DNA of 64,000 nt from Chitinophaga sp. HK235. GTDB taxonomy: Bacteria > Bacteroidota > Bacteroidia > Chitinophagales > Chitinophagaceae. Shown here piece after piece: positions 47,040 through 56,512 of this stretch (its first letter is position 1; every line of letters starts with the position of its first letter). The translations under genes and the position numbers were made by a program. The notes below the pieces were generated by a model that worked only from the letters and a program-made list of their open reading frames with translations, was not told the origin of the DNA and searched no databases. The DNA lies in NCBI RefSeq assembly GCF_018255755.1, contig NZ_CP073766.1:2046001-2110000 (forward strand), given 5' to 3'.

Positions 47040-48179
47040 ATGAAGATAGGAGCACTTTTACCAAGATCAACCTTTCACCTGTTATTACAGCACGATTTCC
47101 TGGCTGGTACGGAGGCTTACCTCCAATACCGGCAAACAGGTGCGGAGCTGATCAGCGGGCAGATAAAATATGGTACCGATGCGAATGTGGTGATGCAGGA
47201 AGCAGAACGATTGTTGCTGGAACAGCAGGTAGATATACTGCTGGTATATGCAGACCAGGACTCGCTGAAACAAATTGCCGATCTGGCCAAAGCACTCAAC
47301 AAACTGATAATACTGGTACATAACGGTGCCAAGTATATGCACGAATGGGAACCACATCCCGCCGTGCTTTCCCATACCCTGAACAATACCGTTCATTGCA
47401 GGCTTACCGGTGAATATGCCGCCACAAAGGCTGCCAGTGCTGCTGTCTGCACTTCGTTTTATGATGGGGGATATTCCCACTGTCACGCTATGACACAAAC
47501 GTATGCCGACAAAGGAGGCAGCGTAGCCTACAATTTTATCAGCCAATATAAAGTCAGCGAGTTTAACAGCGCACCACTACAGGAGTTTCTAAAGAATAAC
47601 GCCGACGTACAAACGTTGCTGGCATTATTCAACGGGGACCTGGCACATTGTTTCCTGCAACAGTTGCAACACGCCGGCATCAGCCCCCTCCGTATCTTCG
47701 GAAGCCCCATGTTACTGGATGAAACAATCCCGTTAACACATGGCCCGCTGCAGTTGCCTTTCCAGCTCTGTGGTTATGTTCCCTGGACACCAGTGATCGA
47801 TAGTGAGGCCAATACACTGTTTAAAACACAGTTTCGTCAGCATACCGGCCGCGAAGCCGGCATAGCAGCCCTGCATGGCTGGGACACCGGTATCATCCTG
47901 GAGCACATCCTGCGCACTGCAGACACACATCGATTCAAAGCCAGAGACATACTGGAAATGATGAAGGAGGTAACACTGGACAGCCCCGGAGGCTCGTTAC
48001 AGATGGACGCCGCCACCCATCACATGATAGGGCCATCGTGGCTGATACAAATGAACGAACAGTTTGAACCTCAGATCATAGGGAGCATTGATAATACCCT
48101 GCATACCTGGCAGGAAATAGTGAGCACGAAACTTCAGGGCGTATCTTCCGGCTGGATCAACACCTATCTCTGCGCCTGA
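47040..48179 (+). CDS. Periplasmic-binding-fold protein without signal peptide
   Basis: The 379-residue protein starts MKIGALLPRSTFHLLLQHDF, the first strand and helix of a type 1 periplasmic-binding (Leu/Ile/Val receptor) fold. The alternating beta/alpha pattern continues through DILLVYADQD, LNKLIILVHNGA and RIFGSPMLL. Receptors of ABC importers have an export signal; none is seen here, and an in-frame extension upstream to 46938 only reads through the previous gene. No permease or ATPase genes are adjacent. It lies in the collar-gene operon and before the MBG adhesin, so it may recognise a ligand for that system. The ligand is unknown and a purely intracellular role is possible. Confidence 0.75.
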   Translation: MKIGALLPRSTFHLLLQHDFLAGTEAYLQYRQTGAELISGQIKYGTDANVVMQEAERLLLEQQVDILLVYADQDSLKQIADLAKALNKLIILVHNGAKYMHEWEPHPAVLSHTLNNTVHCRLTGEYAATKAASAAVCTSFYDGGYSHCHAMTQTYADKGGSVAYNFISQYKVSEFNSAPLQEFLKNNADVQTLLALFNGDLAHCFLQQLQHAGISPLRIFGSPMLLDETIPLTHGPLQLPFQLCGYVPWTPVIDSEANTLFKTQFRQHTGREAGIAALHGWDTGIILEHILRTADTHRFKARDILEMMKEVTLDSPGGSLQMDAATHHMIGPSWLIQMNEQFEPQIIGSIDNTLHTWQEIVSTKLQGVSSGWINTYLCA

Positions 48180-48211
48180 TACAGGCCAGAGAAGGGTTTC
48201 AAATAAACACA

Positions 48212-48230
48212 ACATCCTGATACAGGATGT
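48212..48230 (+). terminator. Small hairpin between the binding-fold gene and the MBG adhesin gene
   Basis: A perfect 8-bp stem with a 3-nt loop, without a T run, lies 37 bp before the adhesin ATG. It may be a weak terminator or attenuator, allowing partial read-through from the collar operon into the adhesin. Confidence 0.4.
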
Positions 48231-48266
48231 AATAATGATATATTCTTATACCAAAGACGTCCGTCT

Positions 48267-51200
48267 ATGAAGTTAACTTTACTCAGGACAGTAATATGCC
48301 TACTATTGTTTATTGGTATGGCCCCATTTGCTAATGCGCAGAGCATAAGCCCTGGTGACCTTTTATTTACCGGTATCAATATTTTTGACGATGACAATAA
48401 CGGCAGCGTACAGAACGATGTTTTTTCGTTTGTGCTTTTACGTGATTGCCCCGCCAACACTAAAATTTATTTTACCGATCTCGGCTGGACCGGGAGCGGT
48501 TTTCAGTCGCTCTCCTGCGGTGTCAATACCGGTTCTCAAACAGACGGGGTGATTATGTGGTCTTCTGGCGGCAGCGTTATCAAGGCAGGGCAACAGGTGA
48601 TCATCTCCTGTAAATTTTCCCCCTCCGCCTCCATCGGCACCATCACAGCGGTAAACCCCACCCAGGCCACCGCAGCGGCACCCGTCGGCTCCAGGGAATA
48701 CATCAGCCTGGGACTCGCCGGGGATGAGCTGTTCGCCTTTACCGGCAACCTAAGCTCCCCTACCATTATAGCCGGCATCAATGTAAACAGGAAAACCTGG
48801 GAACCATCACTGAATGCCTGTGACTTTACCTCCTCCGGTTCCGTTCAGCCCGGGACTACCGCTACACTGGCATTTCCCAGCGTCAACGCGGTGAACGCAA
48901 GATATAATTGTAATTCCCTCGCCGGCACTCCCGGCAGATTAAGAACCCTTTTGCAGGACACTACCAACTGGAATAAGGACTATACCCTGGCAGCACCGTC
49001 ACCAGTACCTTTTGACCTTAAAAAAACAGCCCCCTGCAATCTGACCATCGTCAATCCCAGTGCGGCGGGCATAGTGTATGTCAACAACCAGTCGGCTACT
49101 CCCGGTGATGGCAGCAGCTGGAGCGCTCCCCTACCGGAACTACGCGATGCACTCCTCGCAGCGGCTGATCCTCTCAACGGCATCACGCAGATATGGGTGG
49201 CCAAAGGTACTTACAAACCCACTGCCGGCACCGATCGCAGCATCTCATTGGTAATACCGTCCAATGTAGCGGTATACGGTGGCTTCGCAGGCAGCGAAAC
49301 AAACCCTTCACAACGTAATATCCCGAACAATCCTGTTATACTTAGCGGCGACATCGACAATAACGATATACTCACCGGAGGGATCACACTCAACGCTACT
49401 GATATCCGGGGCAACAATAGCTACCATGTGATACAAGTCAACAACACAGATGTATCTACTCTTCTTGACGGCGTAATTATCACGGGGGGCAACGCTCAGG
49501 GTACTGGTATAGATATATATGGCGGAGGCATGTATACCCTTAATGGCAATATCACGATCAGTAATACACGTTTTAACGGAAATAAGGCCAGTGCGAATGG
49601 TGGAGCCATGTATAACAACAGCGTCAGTAATAGTACCGTACAGCTGATAAACTGTGCTTTCTCCGGTAATGCTGCCTCCAGCGGTTCAGGCGGTGGCGCT
49701 ATTACTGCCAATTACAGTACACTGAAACTCACCAATGTCACCATTGCCGGCAACAATGCGCCTACTGGTTCCGGTCTTTTTCTCATTAAGACCGCAATGA
49801 ACACCTATAATACTATTATCAGCGGCAATAGCGGCAGCCCGGCAATAGGTTTCGCGGCCGGTAGTTTTACCACCTACCAGTACAGCATAATAGACAACAC
49901 CTATTATACCAACAACACTCCTTCACAGAGTACTCCAGCCGTACAATTCGTCAACCTGAACGGTGGTGACCTCCGCTTGCAGGTAAGCAACTTTGCTATC
50001 AATAAAGGAGATCCCCAAACTAACAATAACGGCTATCCGGTGCAGGCAGGTACTGTGGACCTCGCGGGAGCACCCCGTATCAACAATACCACCATCGACC
50101 TCGGTGCCTACGAATACCAGGCGGTAGCACAAACCATTACCTTCCCGGTATTGGCAGCTGTTACCTATGGTGACAGCAACATCGATCCGCTGGCAACGAC
50201 TTCCGGTGACGGCACCATCACATACACCTCCGATAAAACCACGGTAGCAGATATTATATCCGGTAAAATCAAAACCACTGGCGCAGGCACAGCACAGATC
50301 ACCGCCAATGCCTCCGCTACCAATGGTTACCTGGCTACAAGCCCGGGTATTACCAGAACCCTGACCGTCAATAAAAAAGCGCTGACCGTTACCGCCAACA
50401 ACGCAACCAGAGTGTATGGTACCGCCAATCCAACGTTCCTGTTCACCTATACCGGTTTTGTTTACAGTGAGGATGTCTCTGTTGTTCATGGAACAGTAAC
50501 CGGTTCCACCACAGCTACCCAAAGCAGCCCGGTAGGCACCTACCCCATCACCACAGATGTAAGCGGCGCCAATGCCGACAACTATAGTTTCACTGTTGCC
50601 AACGGTACCCTGACCATCACTCAGGCACCGCAAACCATTACCTTCAATGCGCCATCCAGCGTAGTATACGGTAGCGCGCCTATTCAGCTGCCGCTGAATA
50701 CAAACGCAGGCCTGGCCATTAACTATACAGTGGTTTCCGGCCCCGCTACTGTTAGCGGTAACACCCTCACCATTACCGGTGCAGGCGATGTAACCGTAAC
50801 AGCCGCACAACCAGGAAATGTCAACTACCTGGCTGCAACATCAGTTACACAAACATTCACCGTCAGCAAAGCCTCCCTTGCGGTGAATGCCCTTAATAAA
50901 ACAAGAGCCTATAACCAAGCCAATCCTATACTGGATTACAACATCACCGGCTTTGTAAATGGAGAAAACAACAGCGTGGTAAGTGGCAGCGCGGCTATCA
51001 GCACAACCGCTGATATCAACAGCAGCCCCGGCTCCTATCCTATTACTATAGGAAATGGTTCGCTGAGCGCTGTCAACTATCAGTTTACCTTTACCAATGC
51101 AACCTTAACCATTACCAAGGCAGACCAGACCATCACTTTCCCGGCCATCAGCAACCAAACTTATGGCGTTGCACCCATTACCCTGAATGCTACCAGCGAT

Positions 51201-54200
51201 GCAGGTCTTAGCGTAAGCTACAATGTTAGCGGACCAGCCACTATCAGTGGTAATGTGCTGACGATAACAGGTAGCGGCATGGTAACGGTAACGGCTACAC
51301 AAAGTGGTGATATCAACTACAATGCCGCCCTTCCGGTTCCCAGAAACTTCTCCGTTGGCAAAGCAATGCTGATGATAAAGCCAGACGATAAAACCAGACC
51401 GTATGGACAAAACAATCCGACACTGACCTATAGTTACAGCGGCTTTGTGAATACAGACGATCAAAGTGTTGTGAACGGCATACCAGCGCTTAGCACCACT
51501 GCGGGCTTGTACAGCCTGCCGGGCACTTATCCCATCACCGTCACCAACGCAGCCTCTCTGAGTGCGGCCAACTATATGATAGTACCTGCCAGCGGATCAT
51601 TGTCCGTAACAGTCGCTACGCAGTCGATCAACTTCCCCGCTATCAGCAGCAAAACATATGGTGACGGCACCTTTACCCTGAACGCCACCAGCAACAGTGG
51701 TTTACCCATCAGCTATTCAGTCATCGGCGGACCGGCCACCATCAGTGGCAACACCGTAACGATCACCGGCACAGGCACCGTCACCATCAACGCCAATCAG
51801 GCGGGTGATGGTAATTACAACCCTGCCCAGCAGGAGACACAAACCTTTACCATCAACAAAGCAGTACTGACCGTTACTGCCAACAATAAAACAAGAGCCT
51901 ATCAACAGGCCAACCCGGTACTGGACTACGCGATAACTGGTTATGTAAACGGTGAAAACAGCAGTGTGGTAAGCGGTACCGCTGATATCAGCACCAGTGC
52001 CAACACCAACAGCGCACCGGGTACCTATCCGATCAGTGTAACAGCCGGCAACCTCAACGCTGCCAACTACAGCTTCAATTTCACCGATGGCACCTTAACC
52101 GTAGTAAAAGCTGCACAGACTATCAGCTTCGCAGGCATAACAAATAAAACATACGGAGATGCAGCGTTTACACTCAGCGCCACTTCCGATGCTGGCTTAC
52201 CCGTTAGTTTTGCAGTTACTTCCGGTCCTGCTACTATCAGTGGCAATACCCTCACCATCACCGGCGTAGGCACTGTAACGGTAACGGCTACACAGAACGG
52301 TGACGCTAACTACAATGCAGCCAGCCCTGTCAGCAAGACTTTTACGGTAGCGCCGGCAGCACTCAATGTTAAAGCTGATGACAAACAGCGGATCTATGGC
52401 CTCAATAATCCGGCCTTCACCTATACCATTACCGGTTTTGTTTATACCGATGATAACAGCGTAGTAAGCGGAGCACCGGCACTCAGCACCACCGCCAACG
52501 CGGGCAGTGCAGCGGGCACCTATCCTATCAACATCACCGCCGGTAACCTGAGCGCCGCCAACTATACCTTTACCCTGACAGGCGGCACGCTCACCATAGG
52601 TCCCGCCGATCAGACCATCAGCTTGCCTGCCATCAGCGACAAAACCTATGGCGATGGATCCTTCACGCTCAATGCTACCAGCACCAGTGGTTTACCGGTC
52701 AGTTATTCAGTGGCCAGTGGACCGGCCACCATCAGCGGCAACACCGTAACGATTACCGGCGCAGGTACAGTGACCATCAACGCCAATCAGGCAGGTGACG
52801 GCAATTACAATCCTGCCCAACAGGTGTCTGCAACCTTTACTGTCAACAAAGCAGTACTGACCGTTACTGCCAACAGTAAAACAAGAGCCTACAACCAGGC
52901 CAACCCGGTACTGGACTACGTGATAACAGGTTATGTCAACAGTGAAAACAGCAGCGTGGTAAGTGGTACCGCTGCTATCAGCACCAGTGCTAACGCTACC
53001 AGCGCTCCAGGCACCTACCCGATCAGTGTAACAGCCGGCAGCCTCAGTGCTGCCAACTACAGCTTCAGTTTCACCGCTGGCATCTTAACCGTAGTAAAAG
53101 CGGCACAAGCTATCAGCTTCGCAGGGATAACAGATAAAACATACGGTGATGCAGCGTTTACACTCAACGCCACTTCCGATGCCGGCTTACCGGTTAGCTT
53201 TACAGTTACTTCCGGTCCTGCTACCATCAGTGGTAATACACTCACCATCACCGGCGCAGGTACTGTAACGGTAACGGCTACACAGAACGGTGACGCCAAC
53301 TACAATGCTGCCAGTCCTGTCAGCAGGACTTTCACGGTAGCACCGGCAGCACTCAACGTTAAAGCTGACGATAAGCAGCGGAACTATGGCCTCAATAATC
53401 CGGCACTCACCTATACCATCACCGGTTTTGTTTATACGGATGATAACAGTGTGGTAAGCGGTGCCCCGGCACTCAGCACCACCGCTAATACCGGCAGTGC
53501 AGCGGGGACCTATCCTATCAGCATCAGCGCCGGCAACCTGAGCGCCGCCAATTATACCTTTACACTGACAAACGGAACTTTAACAGTAGGACCTACTGAT
53601 CAAACGATCAGCTTCCCTGCCATCAGTGACAAAACTTATGGTGATGGCTCCTTTACGCTCAGTGCTTCCAGCAGCAGCGGTTTACCGGTAAGTTATGCCG
53701 TAGCCAGCGGGCCTGCCACCATCAGTGGCAACACCGTAACGATCACCGGTGCAGGCACAGTGACCATCGTTGCTTACCAGGGAGGCAACAGCAACTATAA
53801 CGCTGCTCCGCAGGCCGCCCGCACTTTCAACGTAGGCAAAGCCGCACTGACCGTTACCGCCAAAAACGATACCCGTACTTATAACGGCAACGCCTATAGC
53901 GGTGGTAACGGTGTAGACTATACGGGATGGATAAACAGCGACAACGCCGCTATGCTACAGGGACAGCTGAGCTACAGTGGCACCTCACAGGGAGCTGTGA
54001 ATGCCGGTTCTTATGTGATCAGTCCTGCAGGCCTCAGCAGCAGTAACTATTCCATATCCTATGTAAGCGGGACACTCACCATCAACCGTGCTACACAACA
54101 GATAAGCTTTACAGCACCCGGCTACAAAAACCAGGGCGATCCTGATTTTACGTTTACTGCAACAGCCAGCTCCGGTTTGCCCATCAGCTTCACCAGTGAT

Positions 54201-55079
54201 AACAATGCGGTCATCAGTATCAACGGCAACACTGCAAGGGTAGGCGATGCCGGCACCGCCATCATCACCGCCACCCAGGCAGGCAATAACAATTACGAAC
54301 CAGCCCAGGCGGTTATACAGGTCATCAACGTAACAGCTTATAAGCCTCCTGTTATTACTGCCAGCGGCAACACTACCTTCTGTGAAGGTGGAAACGTAAC
54401 CTTGCAGGCTTCCACAGCCCCGGCTTACGAATGGTACCGTAACAATGTACTGATATCTGGCGCCAACAACAGTTCGCTGTTGGTGAGTCAAAGCGGCAAC
54501 TACACCGTAAAGGCCATTTATGCGCACACGGCGTTAACCTCCGCGGCCACCACCGTTACCGTCAATCCGATGCCCGACGGTAGTGTACAGGCCAATGGCA
54601 ATACCACCATCAGCAAAGGCGAAAAAATTGTACTCGTTGCCTCCGGTGGTGATACCTATACCTGGGACCCAACAGCAGGGCTTAACAACCCGGCTATCGC
54701 AGCACCGGTAGCAAGGCCGGCCCAGACCACCACCTACCGGGTGACCATTACCAGCGCAGCTGGTTGCAGCGTCACCAAAGAAATCACCATCACGGTAAAA
54801 GAAGATTATAAACTGGAAGCGACCAATATCCTCACGCCCAACGGCGATGGCAAAAATGATCTCTGGATCGTCAGAAACATCGATATGTACCCGCAGAATG
54901 AAGTGAAAGTATTTGACCGCACCGGCCGGATGGTATACCACCAGCGGGGTTATACCAACAACTGGAACTGCACCGTGAATGGTCAGCCCCTGGCAGAAGG
55001 TACTTATTACTATATCATCGACCTGGGCAACAACAAACCACAATTCAAAGGATTTATTACCATCATTCATGAAAATTAA
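48267..55079 (+). CDS. Giant T9SS surface protein with beta-helix, MBG repeats and type B sorting domain
   Basis: The 2,270-residue protein has a clear signal peptide (MKLTLLRTVICLLLFIGMAP, cut after ANA). An N-terminal domain (~25-250) precedes a right-handed parallel beta-helix region (~270-620) with Asn/Gly-rich turns of the polymorphic outer-membrane / choice-of-anchor type. From about 630 to 2015, eight MBG units (typical LTVTANNKTRAYQQANPVLD) alternate with nine Ig-like units opening QTISFPAISDKTYGDG. Two further Ig/PKD-like domains follow, with FCEGGNVTLQAS as marker of the first. The C-terminus (ILTPNGDGKNDLW to the end) is a type B T9SS sorting domain. It should be displayed on the cell surface as a long rod with a beta-helical head, probably for binding glycans or cells. 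Its PorP/SprF partner starts 10 bp downstream. Confidence 0.92.
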   Translation: MKLTLLRTVICLLLFIGMAPFANAQSISPGDLLFTGINIFDDDNNGSVQNDVFSFVLLRDCPANTKIYFTDLGWTGSGFQSLSCGVNTGSQTDGVIMWSSGGSVIKAGQQVIISCKFSPSASIGTITAVNPTQATAAAPVGSREYISLGLAGDELFAFTGNLSSPTIIAGINVNRKTWEPSLNACDFTSSGSVQPGTTATLAFPSVNAVNARYNCNSLAGTPGRLRTLLQDTTNWNKDYTLAAPSPVPFDLKKTAPCNLTIVNPSAAGIVYVNNQSATPGDGSSWSAPLPELRDALLAAADPLNGITQIWVAKGTYKPTAGTDRSISLVIPSNVAVYGGFAGSETNPSQRNIPNNPVILSGDIDNNDILTGGITLNATDIRGNNSYHVIQVNNTDVSTLLDGVIITGGNAQGTGIDIYGGGMYTLNGNITISNTRFNGNKASANGGAMYNNSVSNSTVQLINCAFSGNAASSGSGGGAITANYSTLKLTNVTIAGNNAPTGSGLFLIKTAMNTYNTIISGNSGSPAIGFAAGSFTTYQYSIIDNTYYTNNTPSQSTPAVQFVNLNGGDLRLQVSNFAINKGDPQTNNNGYPVQAGTVDLAGAPRINNTTIDLGAYEYQAVAQTITFPVLAAVTYGDSNIDPLATTSGDGTITYTSDKTTVADIISGKIKTTGAGTAQITANASATNGYLATSPGITRTLTVNKKALTVTANNATRVYGTANPTFLFTYTGFVYSEDVSVVHGTVTGSTTATQSSPVGTYPITTDVSGANADNYSFTVANGTLTITQAPQTITFNAPSSVVYGSAPIQLPLNTNAGLAINYTVVSGPATVSGNTLTITGAGDVTVTAAQPGNVNYLAATSVTQTFTVSKASLAVNALNKTRAYNQANPILDYNITGFVNGENNSVVSGSAAISTTADINSSPGSYPITIGNGSLSAVNYQFTFTNATLTITKADQTITFPAISNQTYGVAPITLNATSDAGLSVSYNVSGPATISGNVLTITGSGMVTVTATQSGDINYNAALPVPRNFSVGKAMLMIKPDDKTRPYGQNNPTLTYSYSGFVNTDDQSVVNGIPALSTTAGLYSLPGTYPITVTNAASLSAANYMIVPASGSLSVTVATQSINFPAISSKTYGDGTFTLNATSNSGLPISYSVIGGPATISGNTVTITGTGTVTINANQAGDGNYNPAQQETQTFTINKAVLTVTANNKTRAYQQANPVLDYAITGYVNGENSSVVSGTADISTSANTNSAPGTYPISVTAGNLNAANYSFNFTDGTLTVVKAAQTISFAGITNKTYGDAAFTLSATSDAGLPVSFAVTSGPATISGNTLTITGVGTVTVTATQNGDANYNAASPVSKTFTVAPAALNVKADDKQRIYGLNNPAFTYTITGFVYTDDNSVVSGAPALSTTANAGSAAGTYPINITAGNLSAANYTFTLTGGTLTIGPADQTISLPAISDKTYGDGSFTLNATSTSGLPVSYSVASGPATISGNTVTITGAGTVTINANQAGDGNYNPAQQVSATFTVNKAVLTVTANSKTRAYNQANPVLDYVITGYVNSENSSVVSGTAAISTSANATSAPGTYPISVTAGSLSAANYSFSFTAGILTVVKAAQAISFAGITDKTYGDAAFTLNATSDAGLPVSFTVTSGPATISGNTLTITGAGTVTVTATQNGDANYNAASPVSRTFTVAPAALNVKADDKQRNYGLNNPALTYTITGFVYTDDNSVVSGAPALSTTANTGSAAGTYPISISAGNLSAANYTFTLTNGTLTVGPTDQTISFPAISDKTYGDGSFTLSASSSSGLPVSYAVASGPATISGNTVTITGAGTVTIVAYQGGNSNYNAAPQAARTFNVGKAALTVTAKNDTRTYNGNAYSGGNGVDYTGWINSDNAAMLQGQLSYSGTSQGAVNAGSYVISPAGLSSSNYSISYVSGTLTINRATQQISFTAPGYKNQGDPDFTFTATASSGLPISFTSDNNAVISINGNTARVGDAGTAIITATQAGNNNYEPAQAVIQVINVTAYKPPVITASGNTTFCEGGNVTLQASTAPAYEWYRNNVLISGANNSSLLVSQSGNYTVKAIYAHTALTSAATTVTVNPMPDGSVQANGNTTISKGEKIVLVASGGDTYTWDPTAGLNNPAIAAPVARPAQTTTYRVTITSAAGCSVTKEITITVKEDYKLEATNILTPNGDGKNDLWIVRNIDMYPQNEVKVFDRTGRMVYHQRGYTNNWNCTVNGQPLAEGTYYYIIDLGNNKPQFKGFITIIHEN
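51156..53640 (+). repeat. 495-bp tandem repeats with a 990-bp super-period in the MBG gene
   Basis: The sequence encoding the K-T-Y-G turn recurs at 51156, 51651, 52146, 52641, 53136 and 53631, exactly 495 bp apart. Units two steps apart are more alike than neighbours (52146 with 53136, 52641 with 53631), so the array grew by duplication of a 990-bp pair. Confidence 0.9.
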
Positions 55080-55089
55080 GGAACCGATC

Positions 55090-56007
55090 ATGAAGCAGTT
55101 TGCCAGATATATACTGTTGCTGGGCGCATTTGCGCTCAGCAACAGCAGCGCCAGCGCACAAAACGTGGGCAATCCCTCCCAACTTTATGAGCCAATGGCA
55201 GCCCAGTACTTTTTAAACCAGTACATGGCCAATGCCGCCATGGCCGGCATAGATACCGGATTGCATGTATATCTCGCCTACCAGCGGCAATCGTCGGATA
55301 TGCCCGGCGCCCCCCAGGCCAAAGCCCTGACGGCCGACTACAAGCTGTTTAAACGGGTGGGAATAGGGATGAACATCTTCAATGATAAAGCAGGGCTATT
55401 AAACAACACCAAGGTAGCTTTTACCTATGCCTATCATCTGCCCCTCAGCGCCAGTGAGCTGAGCATACTACACTTTGGCCTGTCCGGCGCTTTCATCAAC
55501 AGGCGTCTGGATACCAAATCCATCAATGGTGATATCACAGACCCTAGCATCAATGCGTTTAACCGACGTGACAATTATTTCGAAGCGGATTTTGGTATGG
55601 CTTTCACGCGTAAAGGATTAAACCTGCAGACTTCATTACCCAATCTCGTCAGCCTGTTAAAAGATAAGTCCAATGATATTGGTGTCAACCGCTCCCTCTT
55701 TTATTCAGCAGCCTCCTATCGATTTGATATCGACGATCAACTGACCTCGATAGAGCCTAAGGTTTGCCTCCGTGGTATAAAAGGGTATGATAATATCATA
55801 GATGCAGGCGCCAATTTTGTTTTCTTCGAAGACCTCTTTAACGTTATGGCCATGTACCATTCCACCAAAAGCTTCAGTGCCGGCGCTGGTATCAATTACA
55901 AGTCGGTGGCAGGGTTCCAGCTGGTATATAATTCCCAGACCTCCGGGCTGGCCAACTATACCAATGGTACTTTTGAATTGAACCTTGTAGTTCATCTGTT
56001 TAAATAG
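55090..56007 (+). CDS. PorP/SprF family outer-membrane protein
   Basis: The 305-residue protein has a signal peptide (FARYILLLGAFALSNSSASA) and PorP/SprF features: QLYEPMAAQYFLNQYMANAA near the mature start, the YQRQSSDMPGAPQAKALTAD segment, and beta strands ending with ELNLVVHLFK. Proteins of this family support secretion or attachment of a specific T9SS cargo. The gene starts 10 bp after the MBG adhesin stop, and the preferred ATG has AAGGA at the right distance, so the two are co-translated. A further in-frame start at 55069 overlaps the adhesin stop. Confidence 0.88.
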   Translation: MKQFARYILLLGAFALSNSSASAQNVGNPSQLYEPMAAQYFLNQYMANAAMAGIDTGLHVYLAYQRQSSDMPGAPQAKALTADYKLFKRVGIGMNIFNDKAGLLNNTKVAFTYAYHLPLSASELSILHFGLSGAFINRRLDTKSINGDITDPSINAFNRRDNYFEADFGMAFTRKGLNLQTSLPNLVSLLKDKSNDIGVNRSLFYSAASYRFDIDDQLTSIEPKVCLRGIKGYDNIIDAGANFVFFEDLFNVMAMYHSTKSFSAGAGINYKSVAGFQLVYNSQTSGLANYTNGTFELNLVVHLFK

Positions 56008-56028
56008 TCTCAGCAACTATTCATAATG

Positions 56029-56063
56029 AAGGAAGGGCCGCCTGTTGGCCCTTCCTTTTTTTA
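56029..56063 (+). terminator. Rho-independent terminator after the second PorP/SprF gene
   Basis: A perfect 11-bp GC-rich stem (arms 56029-56039 and 56047-56057) is followed by a run of T. It ends the adhesin/PorP transcript. Confidence 0.9.
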
Positions 56064-56117
56064 TTTAAAATAGGCATCCCGGCAGATATATCTGATAAAT
56101 CCTTTCTTCTGAGATAG

Positions 56118-56151
56118 AACTGGACCATCATTTTAGATAAAAACTGGACCA
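56118..56151. repeat. Two copies of AACTGGACCA, possible insertion-sequence end remnant
   Basis: AACTGGACCA occurs at 56118-56127 and 56142-56151, 24 bp apart, in a short non-coding region. Multiple short repeats of this kind resemble terminal repeats of IS21-type elements, but no transposase or second end is present, so the origin is uncertain. Confidence 0.3.
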
Positions 56152-56219
56152 CGCCACTGGCCCTAATACTATCTACTTTTACACTGCGATAGCGCAATAA
56201 CATTTAAAAAAAATCTACA

Positions 56220-56450
56220 ATGTCAAAAGCAGTATTTTATCACGCAGGATGTCCAGTATGTGTAAGTGCAGAACAGGATATATTGAACCTCATTCCTCAA
56301 AACCAGGTGGAAGTTGTACATTTAGGCACTGATAAAGCCCAGGTTGGAGTGGCTGAAAGAGCAGGTGTAAAATCCGTTCCTGCACTGGTTTTATCTAATG
56401 GTAATGTGCTGCATATCAATTTCGGCGCATCCATTGAAGATTTGAAATAA
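56220..56450 (+). CDS. Small thioredoxin-like protein
   Basis: The 76-residue protein has a thioredoxin/glutaredoxin fold pattern: first strand KAVFYHAG, redox motif C11-P-V-C14, the cis-proline region SVPALVLSNG and a final helix. At this length it is near the minimum for a glutaredoxin-like redox protein. There is no signal peptide, so it is cytoplasmic. The partner is unknown. It is monocistronic, with a terminator right behind. Confidence 0.8.
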   Translation: MSKAVFYHAGCPVCVSAEQDILNLIPQNQVEVVHLGTDKAQVGVAERAGVKSVPALVLSNGNVLHINFGASIEDLK

Positions 56451-56457
56451 CGTATAC

Positions 56458-56496
56458 ACACTCCTGAATGTCTGTCGGCTTCAGGAGTGTTGTTTT
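56458..56496 (+). terminator. Rho-independent terminator after the thioredoxin-like gene
   Basis: A perfect 10-bp stem (arms 56458-56467 and 56481-56490) is followed by TGTTTT. Confidence 0.8.
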
Positions 56497-56512
56497 ATAA
56501 CACCGGAAATCA

